The translations under genes and the position numbers were made by a program. Below the pieces are notes generated by a model, which saw only the letters and a program-made list of their open reading frames with translations, was not told where the DNA came from and ran no database searches. A DNA stretch of 64,000 bases from Flavobacteriaceae bacterium (GTDB lineage Bacteria > Bacteroidota > Bacteroidia > Flavobacteriales > Flavobacteriaceae). Positions 9,006 to 18,362 of this stretch are shown here, one piece after another (position 1 is the stretch's first letter; each line of letters opens with the position of its first letter). The DNA is taken from positions 124,001 through 188,000 of the forward strand of contig JAIPBH010000005.1 of assembly GCA_021739635.1 (NCBI GenBank), written 5' to 3'.

Positions 9006-9878
9006 ATGAGTGTTTTAGTAAATAAAAATTCAAAAATAATAGTTCAAGGATTTACAGGAAGTGAAGGAACTTTTCACGCAAGTCAAATGATTGAATACGG
9101 AACAAATGTTGTTGGAGGTGTAACTCCAGGTAAAGGTGGTCAAACACATTTAGATAAACCCGTTTTCAATACCGTTGCTGATGCTGTTAAATTAGCTGGC
9201 GCAGATACAACCATCATTTTTGTGCCACCAGCTTTTGCTGCTGATGCTATTATGGAAGCAGCTGATGCTGGAATTAAAGTTATTATTACTATTACCGAAG
9301 GTATTCCTGTTGCCGACATGATTAAAGCATCCGATTATATTAAAGGAAAAGCTTGCAGATTAATTGGCCCTAACTGTCCTGGAGTTATTACACCTGGAGA
9401 AGCTAAAGTAGGCATTATGCCAGGCTTTGTGTTTAAAAAAGGAACAGTTGGAATCGTATCTAAATCTGGAACACTAACCTATGAAGCTGCTGACCAAGTT
9501 GTGAAGCAAGGCTTAGGAATTACCACCGCTATTGGAATTGGTGGAGATCCAATTATTGGTACTACCACTAAAGACGCTGTTGAATTACTTATTAACGACC
9601 CAGAAACTGAAGCTGTTGTTATGATTGGCGAAATTGGTGGTCAATTAGAAGCAGATGCTGCAAATTGGTATAAAGCTAGTGGCAGTAAAAAACCTATCAT
9701 TGGTTTTATTGCTGGCGAAACTGCTCCTGCCGGACGTACTATGGGACACGCAGGTGCTATTGTTGGAGGAAGTGATGATACAGCTCAAGCCAAAAAGAAA
9801 ATCATGCGCGCTTGTGGCATTCATGTTGTTGATTCTCCAGCTGAAATTGGTAAAAAAGTAGCTGAAGTTTTGGGCTAA
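9006..9878 (+). CDS. sucD: Succinyl-CoA synthetase alpha subunit
   Basis: SucD with SucC catalyses the ATP- or GTP-forming conversion of succinyl-CoA to succinate in the citric acid cycle. The 290-residue length is standard. It shows a CoA-binding Rossmann domain at the N-terminus ([19 protein letters not shown], about 14-32), the central [13 protein letters not shown] (about 121-133), and the phosphohistidine loop [13 protein letters not shown] with H248. The sucC gene is not adjacent, which is common in Flavobacteriaceae. The gene has its own -7 box and is followed by a strong terminator, so it is probably monocistronic. Confidence 0.96.
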   Translation: MSVLVNKNSKIIVQGFTGSEGTFHASQMIEYGTNVVGGVTPGKGGQTHLDKPVFNTVADAVKLAGADTTIIFVPPAFAADAIMEAADAGIKVIITITEGIPVADMIKASDYIKGKACRLIGPNCPGVITPGEAKVGIMPGFVFKKGTVGIVSKSGTLTYEAADQVVKQGLGITTAIGIGGDPIIGTTTKDAVELLINDPETEAVVMIGEIGGQLEADAANWYKASGSKKPIIGFIAGETAPAGRTMGHAGAIVGGSDDTAQAKKKIMRACGIHVVDSPAEIGKKVAEVLG

Positions 9879-9920
9879 TTTTTAATAATATTATAGACTG
9901 AGTTTTTTTATAGACTTTTA

Positions 9921-9951
9921 AAAGCCTCACAGAATTTTGTGAGGTTTTTTT
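9921..9951 (+). terminator. Rho-independent terminator after sucD
   Basis: CCTCACA (9925-9931) and TGTGAGG (9938-9944) form a 7-bp stem with a 6-nt loop, followed by a run of T at 9945-9951. Flanking A and T bases extend the stem. It stands 47 bases after the sucD stop. Confidence 0.85.
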
Positions 9952-9973
9952 ATGGGTTGCCATTTGTATTTGC

Positions 9974-9981
9974 TATATTTG
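9974..9981 (+). promoter_or_regulatory. -7 promoter box before fabG
   Basis: TATATTTG matches TAnnTTTG. It lies just after the sucD terminator and 116 bases before the fabG ATG. A TTG at 9957-9959 is somewhat close (14-nt spacer). The rest of the 9982-10097 leader contains no convincing ORF or hairpin. Confidence 0.45.
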
Positions 9982-10097
9982 AAAATCAACTAATCACTAA
10001 CAAAAAGCATGAAATATCCATTAAAAAGTTCTTAAGTATTCATTTAAGTTATTAATAAAGGATGTAACATTTCACCATTGAAAAATATTAAAATCAC

Positions 10098-10844
10098 ATG
10101 AAATTATTAGAAGGAAAAACGGCCATAATAACAGGAGCAAGTAGAGGTATTGGTAGAGGAATTGCTCAAGTATTTGCACAACAAGGTGCCAATGTAGCTT
10201 TTACATACAGCTCATCTGTTGAAGCTGCAAATGAATTAGAAAACGAATTAAAAGCTTTAGGCATTAAAGCAAAAGGGTATAAAAGTAATGCTGCTAGCTT
10301 TGATGAAGCCCAAAAATTGGCTGATGATGTGGTTGCAGAATTTGGTAGCATAGATGTTTTAGTTAATAATGCTGGCATTACAAAAGATAATTTGCTAATG
10401 CGAATTAGTGAAGAAGACTTTGATACCGTTATAGAAGTCAATTTAAAGTCTGTTTTTAATATGACCAAGGCGGTTCAAAAAACTATGCTTAAACAACGTA
10501 AAGGGTCTATCATCAATATGAGTTCTGTAGTTGGAGTAAAAGGCAATGCAGGTCAAACCAACTATGCAGCTTCAAAAGCAGGGATTATTGGTTTTTCAAA
10601 ATCAGTTGCTTTAGAATTAGGATCTAGAAACATAAGAAGCAACGTGATTGCTCCAGGTTTTATAGAAACAGAAATGACCGCTAAATTAGATGAAGACGTA
10701 GTAAAAGGATGGCGTGCAGGAATTCCTTTAAAAAGAGGAGGAACACCCGAAGATGTTGCTAATGTATGTGTGTTTTTAGCGAGTGATATGAGTGCTTATG
10801 TTACAGGACAAACCATCAATGTTGATGGAGGAATGTTAACTTAA
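10098..10844 (+). CDS. fabG: 3-oxoacyl-[ACP] reductase FabG
   Basis: FabG reduces 3-oxoacyl-ACP with NADPH in each round of type II fatty acid elongation. The 248-residue SDR protein has the cofactor motif TGASRGIG (about 13-20), NNAGIT (about 91-96), the catalytic serine in NMSSVVG (about 143), Y156 and K160 in NYAASK, and the ending GQTINVDGGMLT that is typical of FabG. It is followed three bases later by the vWA-like gene at 10848, which suggests a shared transcript although no functional link is obvious. Confidence 0.93.
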   Translation: MKLLEGKTAIITGASRGIGRGIAQVFAQQGANVAFTYSSSVEAANELENELKALGIKAKGYKSNAASFDEAQKLADDVVAEFGSIDVLVNNAGITKDNLLMRISEEDFDTVIEVNLKSVFNMTKAVQKTMLKQRKGSIINMSSVVGVKGNAGQTNYAASKAGIIGFSKSVALELGSRNIRSNVIAPGFIETEMTAKLDEDVVKGWRAGIPLKRGGTPEDVANVCVFLASDMSAYVTGQTINVDGGMLT

Positions 10845-10847
10845 TTC

Positions 10848-12881
10848 ATGACAAGTTTAACTATTTTATATATTATTATTGCAGGATTTATAGCGCTATT
10901 TTTAGCGCTTTTTCTGTATAAATATAAAAGTAGTAATTACAAAACCTTAAATTATTTATTTATTTTTTTGAGATTTATCAGCATTTTTTCAGTCTTATTA
11001 CTCTTAATCAACCCAAAATTTGAACACACAAGTAATTATACTGAAAAACCAAACTTAATTGTTGCAGTTGATAATTCTGCTTCTATTAAACATTTAAATC
11101 AAGATAAAAATGTATTAAATTTTGTTGAAACACTTTCAAATGATAAGAAACTAAAAGATAAATTTAATATTGATTTTTACACGTTTGGCAATACATTAAA
11201 CAATTCTGATTCTGTTAGTTTTTCTGAAAATGAAACTAATTTAGATAATATGTTTGATAAACTTTCTCAGGTTTATAAAAACACAACTGCACCCATGTTG
11301 CTTATTACAGACGGAAATCAAACGTTTGGAAATGATTATCAGTACACGGCTTCAAAATATAAACAACCCATTTACCCAATTATTTTAGGTGACACTATTA
11401 CATATACCGATATAAGTATTCAACAGCTTAACGTTAACAAATATGCGTTTTTAAAGAATAAGTTTCCTGTAGAATGCATTGTCATTTATAATGGGAATAA
11501 TGCCATTAATACTCGCTTTGAAGTAATTTTTGGTAAAAATTTAGTCTATTCTGAACCTGTAAATCTTTCAAAAAACAATAATTCAAAAGTTATTAATTTT
11601 AGCTTACCAGCAAATCATGTTGGTGTTTACAGTTACAAAGCAACCATTATTCCTATTGAAAACGAAAAAAATACCATAAATAATTCTAAAGCTTTCGCAG
11701 TTGAAGTTATCGATCAAAAAACAAATATTGCCATAGTTAGTGATTTTTCTCATCCAGATTTAGGGGTATTTAAAAAGAGTATTGAAAGCAATGAGCAACA
11801 TACTGCTAGTATTTTAAAGCCCGATGAGGTTTTAAATCAAATAATTGATTTTCAATTGTTTATATTATATCAGCCGAATAATTCATTTAAAAAGTTAATA
11901 GAAGTTTTAAACACTCAAAATAAGAATAGGTTATTAGTTGTTGGAACTAAAACAGATTTAAATTTTTTGAATACAGAAACTTCATTTTATAAGCATGAAA
12001 TAACCAATCAATCAGAAGATTATTTTCCAGATTTAAACTCAAGTTATGCACCTTTTATAGTGGATGATATAGAATTTGAAACATTTCCACCATTAAAATC
12101 TAATTTTGGTTCAATATCGTTTTCAATCCCTTTTGAAACTATACTATTTAAAAAATTCAGAAATAATACAACCAAGCTACCATTATTAGGAACTTTTGAA
12201 TCTAATGGTAGGCGTGAAGGGCTTTTATTAGGCGAAAATATTTGGCAATGGCGAGCACAAAGCTTTTTAAATTCAAAATCCTTTAACCAATTTGATGTTT
12301 TTTTAGGGAAAACAATTCAGTACTTAGCTTCCAACAAAAGAAAAGACAGATTAAACATAGAATATCAATCTTTTTATAACGGCACCAATGGCGTTGTTTT
12401 TAATGCCGAGTTTTTCAATAAAAATTATGAGTTTGATTCTAGAGAAACCTTAGTTATTAAAGTTAAAGATTCCATTTTAAAAGAAGAAAAAACATTTCCT
12501 TTTGTGTTAAAAAATAATTCATACCAAGTTGATTTAAGTAGTTTGCCACCTTCAGATTATAATTTTACAGTAAGTACTACTCATGAAAAAATATCAAAAT
12601 CTGGTACATTTAAAATTTTAGACTATAATGTTGAGCAACAATTTTTAAATGCCAATGTAACAAAACTAGAGCAAGTAGCTACTAATAGTTCTGGAACCAG
12701 TTATTTTATTGCTAATACAAATTCTGTTATTACTGATATTTTAAAGGATAATAGATACCAATCTGTTCTAAAAGAAAATAAAAATATCATACCTTTAGTC
12801 GATTGGAAATATTTACTTTTTTTAATAACATTAACTCTAGCAATAGAATGGTTTTTAAGAAAATATAACGGATTAATTTAA
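10848..12881 (+). CDS. Membrane-anchored von Willebrand A-like protein
   Basis: The 677-residue product has two N-terminal membrane helices (about 4-24 and 36-54) and one near the C-terminus (about 652-667), with a large extracytoplasmic or cytoplasmic body between them. From about residue 68 it resembles a von Willebrand A domain: IVAVDNSASI fits the metal-binding DxSxS motif and LLITDGNQTFG the later aspartate position. The rest is predicted beta-rich and not recognised. The architecture is like the BatA/BatB-type or glutamine-amidotransferase-like membrane proteins of Bacteroidota, but none of these names can be proven here. It is tightly linked to fabG and to the SPFH gene that starts 12 bases later. 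Confidence 0.7.
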   Translation: MTSLTILYIIIAGFIALFLALFLYKYKSSNYKTLNYLFIFLRFISIFSVLLLLINPKFEHTSNYTEKPNLIVAVDNSASIKHLNQDKNVLNFVETLSNDKKLKDKFNIDFYTFGNTLNNSDSVSFSENETNLDNMFDKLSQVYKNTTAPMLLITDGNQTFGNDYQYTASKYKQPIYPIILGDTITYTDISIQQLNVNKYAFLKNKFPVECIVIYNGNNAINTRFEVIFGKNLVYSEPVNLSKNNNSKVINFSLPANHVGVYSYKATIIPIENEKNTINNSKAFAVEVIDQKTNIAIVSDFSHPDLGVFKKSIESNEQHTASILKPDEVLNQIIDFQLFILYQPNNSFKKLIEVLNTQNKNRLLVVGTKTDLNFLNTETSFYKHEITNQSEDYFPDLNSSYAPFIVDDIEFETFPPLKSNFGSISFSIPFETILFKKFRNNTTKLPLLGTFESNGRREGLLLGENIWQWRAQSFLNSKSFNQFDVFLGKTIQYLASNKRKDRLNIEYQSFYNGTNGVVFNAEFFNKNYEFDSRETLVIKVKDSILKEEKTFPFVLKNNSYQVDLSSLPPSDYNFTVSTTHEKISKSGTFKILDYNVEQQFLNANVTKLEQVATNSSGTSYFIANTNSVITDILKDNRYQSVLKENKNIIPLVDWKYLLFLITLTLAIEWFLRKYNGLI

Positions 12882-12893
12882 ATACAAATACAC

Positions 12894-13709
12894 ATGGAAA
12901 GATTACCTAAAATTGGCATACCTATTATTATTGTTGCCATCATTCTTATTATAGTACTAGCAAAATCTGCAGTAACCATTGGCTCTGGGCAAGCTGGTGT
13001 TCTTTATAAAACATTTGACAATGGAGTTGTAACAGACCAACCACCTTTAGGAGAAGGATTTCATGTAGTAGCACCTTGGAATAAAGTTATAGTTTATGAA
13101 GTTCGTCAACAAGAACTTTTTGAAAAAATGCGCGTATTATCTTCAAACGGTTTAGAAATTCAAATTGATGCTTCTGTATGGTATGAGCCTATTTATAATG
13201 ATTTGGGGCATTTACACCAATCTGTTGGTGAGAATTATTTACAACGCGTTATTCAACCAGCTATTCGTAGTGCAGCAAGAAGTGTTGTTGGCCGCTATAC
13301 ACCTGAACAATTGTATTCAAGCAAGCGTGATGCTATACAAGATGAAATTTATATTGAAACCAAAAAGATTTTAGAAAAACAATATGTTCAATTAAATCAA
13401 GTTTTAGTTAGAGATGTTACTTTGCCAGACACTATTAAACAAGCTATTGAACGCAAATTAAAACAAGAACAAGAATCTTTAGAATATGAATTTAGATTGG
13501 TAACTGCACAAAAAGAAGCCGAAAAAGTGATTATTGACGCTAAAGGAAAAGCAGAATCTAACAGAATATTAAGCGCATCTTTAACAGATAAGATTTTACA
13601 AGATAAAGGTATTGAAGCAACTATAAAGTTGGCTGAATCACCAAATAGTAAAGTTGTTGTTATAGGTTCTGGCGATAGTGGATTACCCATTATCTTAGGA
13701 AATCAATAA
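12894..13709 (+). CDS. SPFH/prohibitin-family membrane protein
   Basis: The 271-residue protein has one N-terminal membrane helix (about 7-27) followed by an SPFH (Band 7) domain (about 28-200: SGQAGVLYKTFDNGV, RVLSSNGLEIQIDASVWY, GRYTPEQLYSSKRDAIQDEI) and a coiled-coil tail (about 195-235: KLKQEQESLEYEFRLVTAQKEAEKVI). This is the prohibitin/HflC-type architecture of ring-forming membrane scaffolds that often partner with the FtsH protease. Starting 12 bases after the vWA-like gene, it ends the fabG unit. No adjacent HflK or NfeD-type gene is present. Confidence 0.88.
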   Translation: MERLPKIGIPIIIVAIILIIVLAKSAVTIGSGQAGVLYKTFDNGVVTDQPPLGEGFHVVAPWNKVIVYEVRQQELFEKMRVLSSNGLEIQIDASVWYEPIYNDLGHLHQSVGENYLQRVIQPAIRSAARSVVGRYTPEQLYSSKRDAIQDEIYIETKKILEKQYVQLNQVLVRDVTLPDTIKQAIERKLKQEQESLEYEFRLVTAQKEAEKVIIDAKGKAESNRILSASLTDKILQDKGIEATIKLAESPNSKVVVIGSGDSGLPIILGNQ

Positions 13710-13747
13710 AGAAATGATTTAAGAATTTTTACTCATTCAAATAATTA

Positions 13748-13785
13748 TTTAAGATTATGCATTTTTTTTGCAATTAAATCTTAAA
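13748..13785. other. Hairpin after the SPFH gene
   Basis: TTTAAGATT (13748-13756) and AATCTTAAA (13777-13785) are perfect 9-bp complements. The spacer contains a run of eight T bases flanked by TGCA on both sides. It may mark the 3' end of the fabG transcript, but no T-run follows the right arm, so a terminator call is not secure. Confidence 0.4.
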
Positions 13786-13819
13786 ATATTCAATTCGGAA
13801 AAAATTAAAAACAAATACT

Positions 13820-13851
13820 TGGAATCATTCAATTAAATTTTAGATATTTGT
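13820..13851 (+). promoter_or_regulatory. Promoter of the histidine operon
   Basis: A TTG (13820-13822) is followed after 21 bases by GATATTTG (13844-13851), one base away from TAnnTTTG. It is placed 18 bases before the ATG of the leader peptide, which is what an attenuated operon needs. Confidence 0.6.
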
Positions 13852-13869
13852 TTATAGAATTTTAAAAAC

Positions 13870-13926
13870 ATGAATTTTATTAAATTACATCATCATCATT
13901 TTCAAATTTGCACTCAAGCGAAATGA
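13870..13926 (+). CDS. hisL: Histidine operon leader peptide, 18 aa
   Basis: The frame reads MNFIKLHHHHFQICTQAK and stops at TGA 13924-13926. Four consecutive His codons (CAT, 13888-13899) out of 18 codons, just upstream of a terminator hairpin and hisG, is the hallmark of a leader peptide whose translation senses charged tRNA-His. The start lies 18 bases after the promoter -7 box. It is too short for ordinary gene finders. Confidence rests on composition, position and the matching RNA structures downstream; expression has not been shown. Confidence 0.85.
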   Translation: MNFIKLHHHHFQICTQAK

Positions 13927-13987
13927 AAATGTATTGAATAATTTCAACATATATTTTAAACCCGTTTGAGACCATCAAACGGGTTTT
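13897..13987 (+). promoter_or_regulatory. Histidine attenuator: pause hairpin, antiterminator, terminator
   Basis: Three competing helices can be drawn by eye. Terminator: AAACCCGTTTGA (13958-13969) with TCAAACGGGTTT (13975-13986), a 12-bp perfect stem with a 5-nt loop and a T-run. Antiterminator: CTCAAGCG (13913-13920) with CGTTTGAG (13963-13970), 8 bp with one G-U, which blocks the terminator's left arm. Pause hairpin: CATTTTC (13897-13903) with GAAAATG (13925-13931) plus inner pairs (13904/13924, 13907-13909/13921-13923, 13910-13911/13918-13919), which sequesters the antiterminator strand. A ribosome stalled on the His codons would disrupt the pause hairpin and favour read-through. Confidence 0.8.
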
Positions 13988-14030
13988 TTAATGCCTAATT
14001 AGATTGTTTCAAACTCATAAAAACAAACAC

Positions 14031-14888
14031 ATGAGTAAATTAAAAATTGCAGTACAAAAAGCAGGTCGTTTACACGACGAATCCATGGAAATATTAAAGG
14101 ATATAGGTATTTCTATTGATAATGGTAAAGATCAATTAAAAGCCTCGGCCAGAAATTTTCCTTTAGAAGTTTTTTATTTAAGAAATGGCGATATTCCGCA
14201 ATATCTTAAAGACGGCGTAGTTGATGCCGCCATTATTGGAGAAAATATTTTAGTAGAAAAAGGTAATGGTATTACCATTGCTGAAAAATTAGGATTTTCT
14301 ACGTGCAAAGTGTCAATTGCCATTCCAAAATCTATAAAATATAACGGTATTCAGGATTTAGAAGGCAAACGAATTGCAACGTCTTACCCAAATACCATTC
14401 AAAGCTATTTAGATAAACACGGCATAAATGCCAATCTTCATATCATAAACGGGTCTGTAGAAATTGCTCCAAACATTGGTTTGGCCGATGCTATTTGCGA
14501 TATTGTTTCTAGTGGAAGTACGCTGTTTAAAAACAACTTAAAAGAAGTTGAAGTGATTATGAAATCTGAAGCTGTTTTGGCTGTTTCACCAGTTTTAAGT
14601 GAGGAAAAACAAGCTATTTTAGATAAAATACAATTCAGACTTCAATCGGTTTTAAAAGGAAGAAATTCTAAATATGTTTTGTTAAATGCTCCAAATGATA
14701 GGTTACAAGACATTATTGATATATTACCTGGTATGAAAAGCCCAACGGTTTTGCCATTAGCTGAAGAAGGTTGGAGTTCGGTGCATTCTGTCATCAGTAA
14801 AAATCAATTCTGGGATATTATCGATGAATTAAAAAAGAAAGGCGCTCAAGGTATTTTGGTTTGTCCTATAGAAAAAATGGTTCTTTAG
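14031..14888 (+). CDS. hisG: ATP phosphoribosyltransferase HisG (long form)
   Basis: HisG condenses ATP and PRPP, the first and feedback-inhibited step of histidine synthesis. The ATG at 14031 gives 285 residues starting MSKLKIAVQKAGRLHDES. This is the long form with a C-terminal ACT-like regulatory domain (about residues 205-285), so histidine feedback is expected and no HisZ subunit is needed. The motif ATSYPNTIQSYLDKHG (about 107-122) and the PRPP loop DAICDIVSSGSTLFKNNL (about 155-172) are clear. An in-frame TTG at 14004 was not chosen because it adds an unrelated nine-residue extension. It lies 44 bases after the attenuator and slightly before hisD. Confidence 0.95.
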   Translation: MSKLKIAVQKAGRLHDESMEILKDIGISIDNGKDQLKASARNFPLEVFYLRNGDIPQYLKDGVVDAAIIGENILVEKGNGITIAEKLGFSTCKVSIAIPKSIKYNGIQDLEGKRIATSYPNTIQSYLDKHGINANLHIINGSVEIAPNIGLADAICDIVSSGSTLFKNNLKEVEVIMKSEAVLAVSPVLSEEKQAILDKIQFRLQSVLKGRNSKYVLLNAPNDRLQDIIDILPGMKSPTVLPLAEEGWSSVHSVISKNQFWDIIDELKKKGAQGILVCPIEKMVL

Positions 14889-14899
14889 ATAATTTAGTC

Positions 14900-16183
14900 A
14901 TGCAAATAATAAATAATCCGAAAAGAAGTGATTGGTCCGAAATTTTAAAAAGACCTACACAAACCGTTGATGATATTGAAGCTAAAGTCATTAAAATTTT
15001 TAATGAAGTTAATCTAAATGGTGATGAAGCCATCAAAAAATACACCTTGCAGTTTGATGGCATTGATTTGAAATCTAATGAAGTTACTACTAATGAGATT
15101 GACTTTGCCATAGCCCATGTTTCTGATGAACTAAAAAACGCCATTAAAGCCGCAAAGCAAAACATTGAAGTTTTTCATGAGGCACAAAAAACAACAAAAG
15201 TCTCTGTTGAAACAGCCAAAGGCGTCATTTGTTGGCAAGAAAAAAGACCCATTGAAAAAATAGGCTTATACATTCCAGGTGGAACCGCACCATTATTTTC
15301 AACCGTTTTAATGTTGGCCATACCCGCACAAATTGCAGGTTGTAAAGAGATTGTATTGTGCTCACCACCAAATAAACAAGGAGCCATTGCTCCAGAAATT
15401 TTGTATGCAGCTCAACTTTGTGGTGTGACTAAAATTTTTAAAGTTGGAGGCATTCAGGCTATTGCTAGTTTGACTTTTGGAACTGATACTATTCCTAAAG
15501 TTTATAAAATTTTCGGTCCAGGAAACCAATTTGTAACCGTTGCTAAACAATTAGCAACAAAATATGGCGTCGCTATTGATATGCCTGCTGGACCAAGTGA
15601 ATTATTGGTTGTGGCCGATGAAAAAGCGAATGCTTCTTACATCGCTTCAGATTTGTTAAGTCAGGCAGAACACGGAACCGATAGTCAAGTCATCTTAGTG
15701 TCAACATCTCACCACCTTATAAAAGAAGTTTCTGAACAAGTTGAGAAACAATTACAGGTGCTTCCACGTAAAGCTATTGCAGAAAAATCCATATCAAATT
15801 CTAAACTCATTTATATTGAAAATGATGCGTTATCACTTCAATTAATCAATGAGTATGGACCAGAACATTTTATTATTTGCACAGAAAACGAGGATTTTTA
15901 TATTAACGGCGTTGCTAATGCTGGATCAGTTTTTATAGGAGATTATACACCTGAAAGTGCAGGTGATTATGCTTCTGGAACCAATCACACCTTACCAACC
16001 AATGGATTTTCTAAAGCCTATTCAGGCGTCAATTTAGATAGTTTTTTAAAAAGCATGACCTTTCAAAAAATTTCTAAAGAAGGCTTAAAAAATATTGGTA
16101 AAACCATTGAACTTATGGCAGAAGCCGAAGGTTTACAAGCGCATAAAAATGCCGTGTCAATACGATTAAAAGATTTGAAATAA
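14900..16183 (+). CDS. hisD: Histidinol dehydrogenase HisD
   Basis: HisD oxidises L-histidinol to L-histidine in two NAD-dependent steps. From the ATG at 14900 it has 427 residues, the usual family length, beginning MQIINNPKRSDWSEIL. Visible signatures are the NAD-binding region (GLYIPGGTAPLFSTVLM), FGPGNQFVTVAKQL, the zinc-site region SQAEHGTDSQVILV, and EYGPEHFIICTEN with the catalytic E-H pair, followed by the GxNHTLPT segment. An in-frame upstream TTG (14861) inside hisG would add 13 residues and is less likely. The stop shares one base with the hisC start (TAATG), a sign of translational coupling. Confidence 0.96.
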   Translation: MQIINNPKRSDWSEILKRPTQTVDDIEAKVIKIFNEVNLNGDEAIKKYTLQFDGIDLKSNEVTTNEIDFAIAHVSDELKNAIKAAKQNIEVFHEAQKTTKVSVETAKGVICWQEKRPIEKIGLYIPGGTAPLFSTVLMLAIPAQIAGCKEIVLCSPPNKQGAIAPEILYAAQLCGVTKIFKVGGIQAIASLTFGTDTIPKVYKIFGPGNQFVTVAKQLATKYGVAIDMPAGPSELLVVADEKANASYIASDLLSQAEHGTDSQVILVSTSHHLIKEVSEQVEKQLQVLPRKAIAEKSISNSKLIYIENDALSLQLINEYGPEHFIICTENEDFYINGVANAGSVFIGDYTPESAGDYASGTNHTLPTNGFSKAYSGVNLDSFLKSMTFQKISKEGLKNIGKTIELMAEAEGLQAHKNAVSIRLKDLK

Positions 16184-17226
16184 TGGATATTCAAAACTTA
16201 ATACGACCAACCATAAAAGCATTGAAACCTTATTCATCAGCTAGAGATGAATTTCAAGGTGTTCCTGCTGATATGGTTTTTTTGGACGCCAACGAAAACC
16301 CTTTTGAAAACGGGGTAAATCGGTATCCTGATCCGCATCAAAATAAATTAAAAGGCATTTTATCAAAAATTAAAAATATTCCAAATCAAAATATCCTTTT
16401 GGGTAATGGCAGTGATGAAGTTTTAGACCTTATTTTTAGAATGTTTTGTGAACCCAATAAAGATAATGTTATCATTCTTCCTCCAACCTACGGAATGTAT
16501 GAGGTTTTGGCTAATTTGAATGCAATTGAAACTATTAAAGTAATATTATCAGAAACTTTTCAGCCTAAAGTTGAAGATATTTTGAGTGTTTCAAATACAA
16601 ATAGCAAACTTTTATTTTTATGTTCGCCTAATAATCCAACAGGAAATAGTTTTACTACACATGAGGTTGAAAAATTATTAACAGGTTTTAAAGGTATTGT
16701 GGTTATTGACGAAGCTTATATTGATTTTTCCAAAGAAAAAAGTTGGATAGAACGATTGGAAGAATTTCCAAATCTTATTATAACACAAACCTTATCTAAA
16801 GCCTATGGAATGGCAGGTATTCGTTTAGGTATTTGCTATGCTTCAACAGAAATTATTTCTGTTTTGAATACTATTAAACCACCCTATAATGTAAATGAGT
16901 TAACGCAACAGAAGGCCATAGAAAATCTTAATAAAGTTGATTTAGCCAAAATTCAAATAGCAGATATTTTAAAGGAAAGAGATATTTTAATCTCAGAATT
17001 AAAATCGATTAATTTTGTTTCTAAGATTTATCCTTCTGACGCTAATTTTATTTTAATCAAAGTAGATGACGCTAATAAAAGATATTCTCAACTCATTGAA
17101 AAAGGTATCGTTATTAGAAACAGAACCACTCAATATGGTTGTGAAAATTGTTTAAGAATTACTGTAGGAACAGCTTTTGAAAACAAAAAATTAATTACAG
17201 AATTACGCGAACTTCAAAGTTTATAA
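16183..17226 (+). CDS. hisC: Histidinol-phosphate aminotransferase HisC
   Basis: HisC is a PLP-dependent class I/II aminotransferase that converts imidazole acetol phosphate and glutamate to histidinol phosphate. The 347-residue product has [18 protein letters not shown] at about 29-46, [13 protein letters not shown], the SPNNPTGN loop, the aspartate in [10 protein letters not shown] and the PLP lysine in [14 protein letters not shown], with RITVGT near the C-terminus. Its ATG overlaps the hisD stop by one base. Length and motifs are normal. Confidence 0.95.
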   Translation: MDIQNLIRPTIKALKPYSSARDEFQGVPADMVFLDANENPFENGVNRYPDPHQNKLKGILSKIKNIPNQNILLGNGSDEVLDLIFRMFCEPNKDNVIILPPTYGMYEVLANLNAIETIKVILSETFQPKVEDILSVSNTNSKLLFLCSPNNPTGNSFTTHEVEKLLTGFKGIVVIDEAYIDFSKEKSWIERLEEFPNLIITQTLSKAYGMAGIRLGICYASTEIISVLNTIKPPYNVNELTQQKAIENLNKVDLAKIQIADILKERDILISELKSINFVSKIYPSDANFILIKVDDANKRYSQLIEKGIVIRNRTTQYGCENCLRITVGTAFENKKLITELRELQSL

Positions 17227-17228
17227 GT

Positions 17229-18362
17229 ATGAAAAAGGTATTGTTTATTGATCGTGATGGCACCATTATAAAAGAACCAGCTGATGAGCAAATTGACTCA
17301 TTTGAAAAGCTTCAATTTTACCCAAAAGTATTTCAATACTTAAGTAAAATAGCAAAAGAGTTGGATTATGAATTGGTTATGGTTACTAATCAAGATGGCT
17401 TAGGAACTGATGTTTATCCTGAAGATACTTTTTGGCCAGTGCATAACTTTGTAATGAAGTGTTTTGAAGATGAAGGCGTCATTTTTTCAGAACAGTTTAT
17501 TGACAGAACCTTTGCAAAAGACAATGCACCTACTAGAAAGCCTAATACAGGTTTATTAACCAAATATTTTTCTGAAGATTATGATTTGGAAAACTCCTTT
17601 GTGATAGGAGATAGGTTAACGGATGTTGAATTAGCTAAAAATTTAGGAGCAAAAGCGATTTTTATTAACGATGAAACTCATTTAGGAGTTAATGAAATCA
17701 CCACAAAGCGTGAAGAATTAAACAATTACATAGCTTTAGAAACCAATGATTGGCAAAAAATTTATGCGTTTTTAAAAGCTGATGATAGAAGTGGAGGTAT
17801 TATAAGAAATACTAATGAAACCAAAATTGCTATTCAATTAAATCTTGATGGTACCGGTAAAAGTAAAATTGATACAGGTATTGCTTTTTTTGATCATATG
17901 TTAGACCAAATTGCACGACACGGACAGTTGGATTTAAAAATACAGGTTGATGGCGATTTAGAAGTCGATGAGCATCATACTATTGAAGATACAGCGATTG
18001 CATTAGGAGAATTATTTCATTCGGTTTTAGGAAATAAATTAGGGATTGAACGATACGGGTTTTGCTTGCCAATGGATGATTGTTATGCACAAGCAGCCAT
18101 CGATTTTGGAGGACGAAATTGGTTAGTTTGGGAAGCAGATTTTAAACGAGAAATGGTTGGAAAAATGCCAACAGAAATGTTTTATCATTTCTTTAAATCG
18201 TTTACTGACGGTGCAAAATGCAATCTGAACATTAAAGCAGAAGGCACTAATGAGCATCATAAAATTGAAGCTATTTTTAAAGCCTTTGCAAAAGCCATTA
18301 AAATGGCTGTAAAACGTGATATTGAAAAAATGATTTTACCATCAACAAAAGGAATGCTTTAA
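17229..18362 (+). CDS. hisB: Bifunctional histidinol-phosphatase / imidazoleglycerol-phosphate dehydratase HisB
   Basis: This 377-residue fusion carries two non-consecutive steps of the pathway. Residues about 1-165 are a HAD-family histidinol phosphatase with the nucleophile motif IDRDGT (6-11), the VTNQDG segment and [10 protein letters not shown]. From about residue 185 to the end it is IGP dehydratase, with [28 protein letters not shown] and the second metal motif [16 protein letters not shown]. The fused arrangement matches the E. coli HisB layout. It is separated from hisC by two bases and shares one base with the hisH start (TAATG). Confidence 0.96.
   Translation: MKKVLFIDRDGTIIKEPADEQIDSFEKLQFYPKVFQYLSKIAKELDYELVMVTNQDGLGTDVYPEDTFWPVHNFVMKCFEDEGVIFSEQFIDRTFAKDNAPTRKPNTGLLTKYFSEDYDLENSFVIGDRLTDVELAKNLGAKAIFINDETHLGVNEITTKREELNNYIALETNDWQKIYAFLKADDRSGGIIRNTNETKIAIQLNLDGTGKSKIDTGIAFFDHMLDQIARHGQLDLKIQVDGDLEVDEHHTIEDTAIALGELFHSVLGNKLGIERYGFCLPMDDCYAQAAIDFGGRNWLVWEADFKREMVGKMPTEMFYHFFKSFTDGAKCNLNIKAEGTNEHHKIEAIFKAFAKAIKMAVKRDIEKMILPSTKGML

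Noticed and set aside
14004-14030. Extension of HisG to a TTG at 14004
   Set aside because: The ATG at 14031 gives the usual HisG N-terminus; the extra nine residues have no counterpart, and TTG would start close to the terminator.
14861-14899. Extension of HisD to 14861 within hisG
   Set aside because: The ATG at 14900 gives the standard 427 residues; the extension would overlap hisG in another frame with no family likeness.
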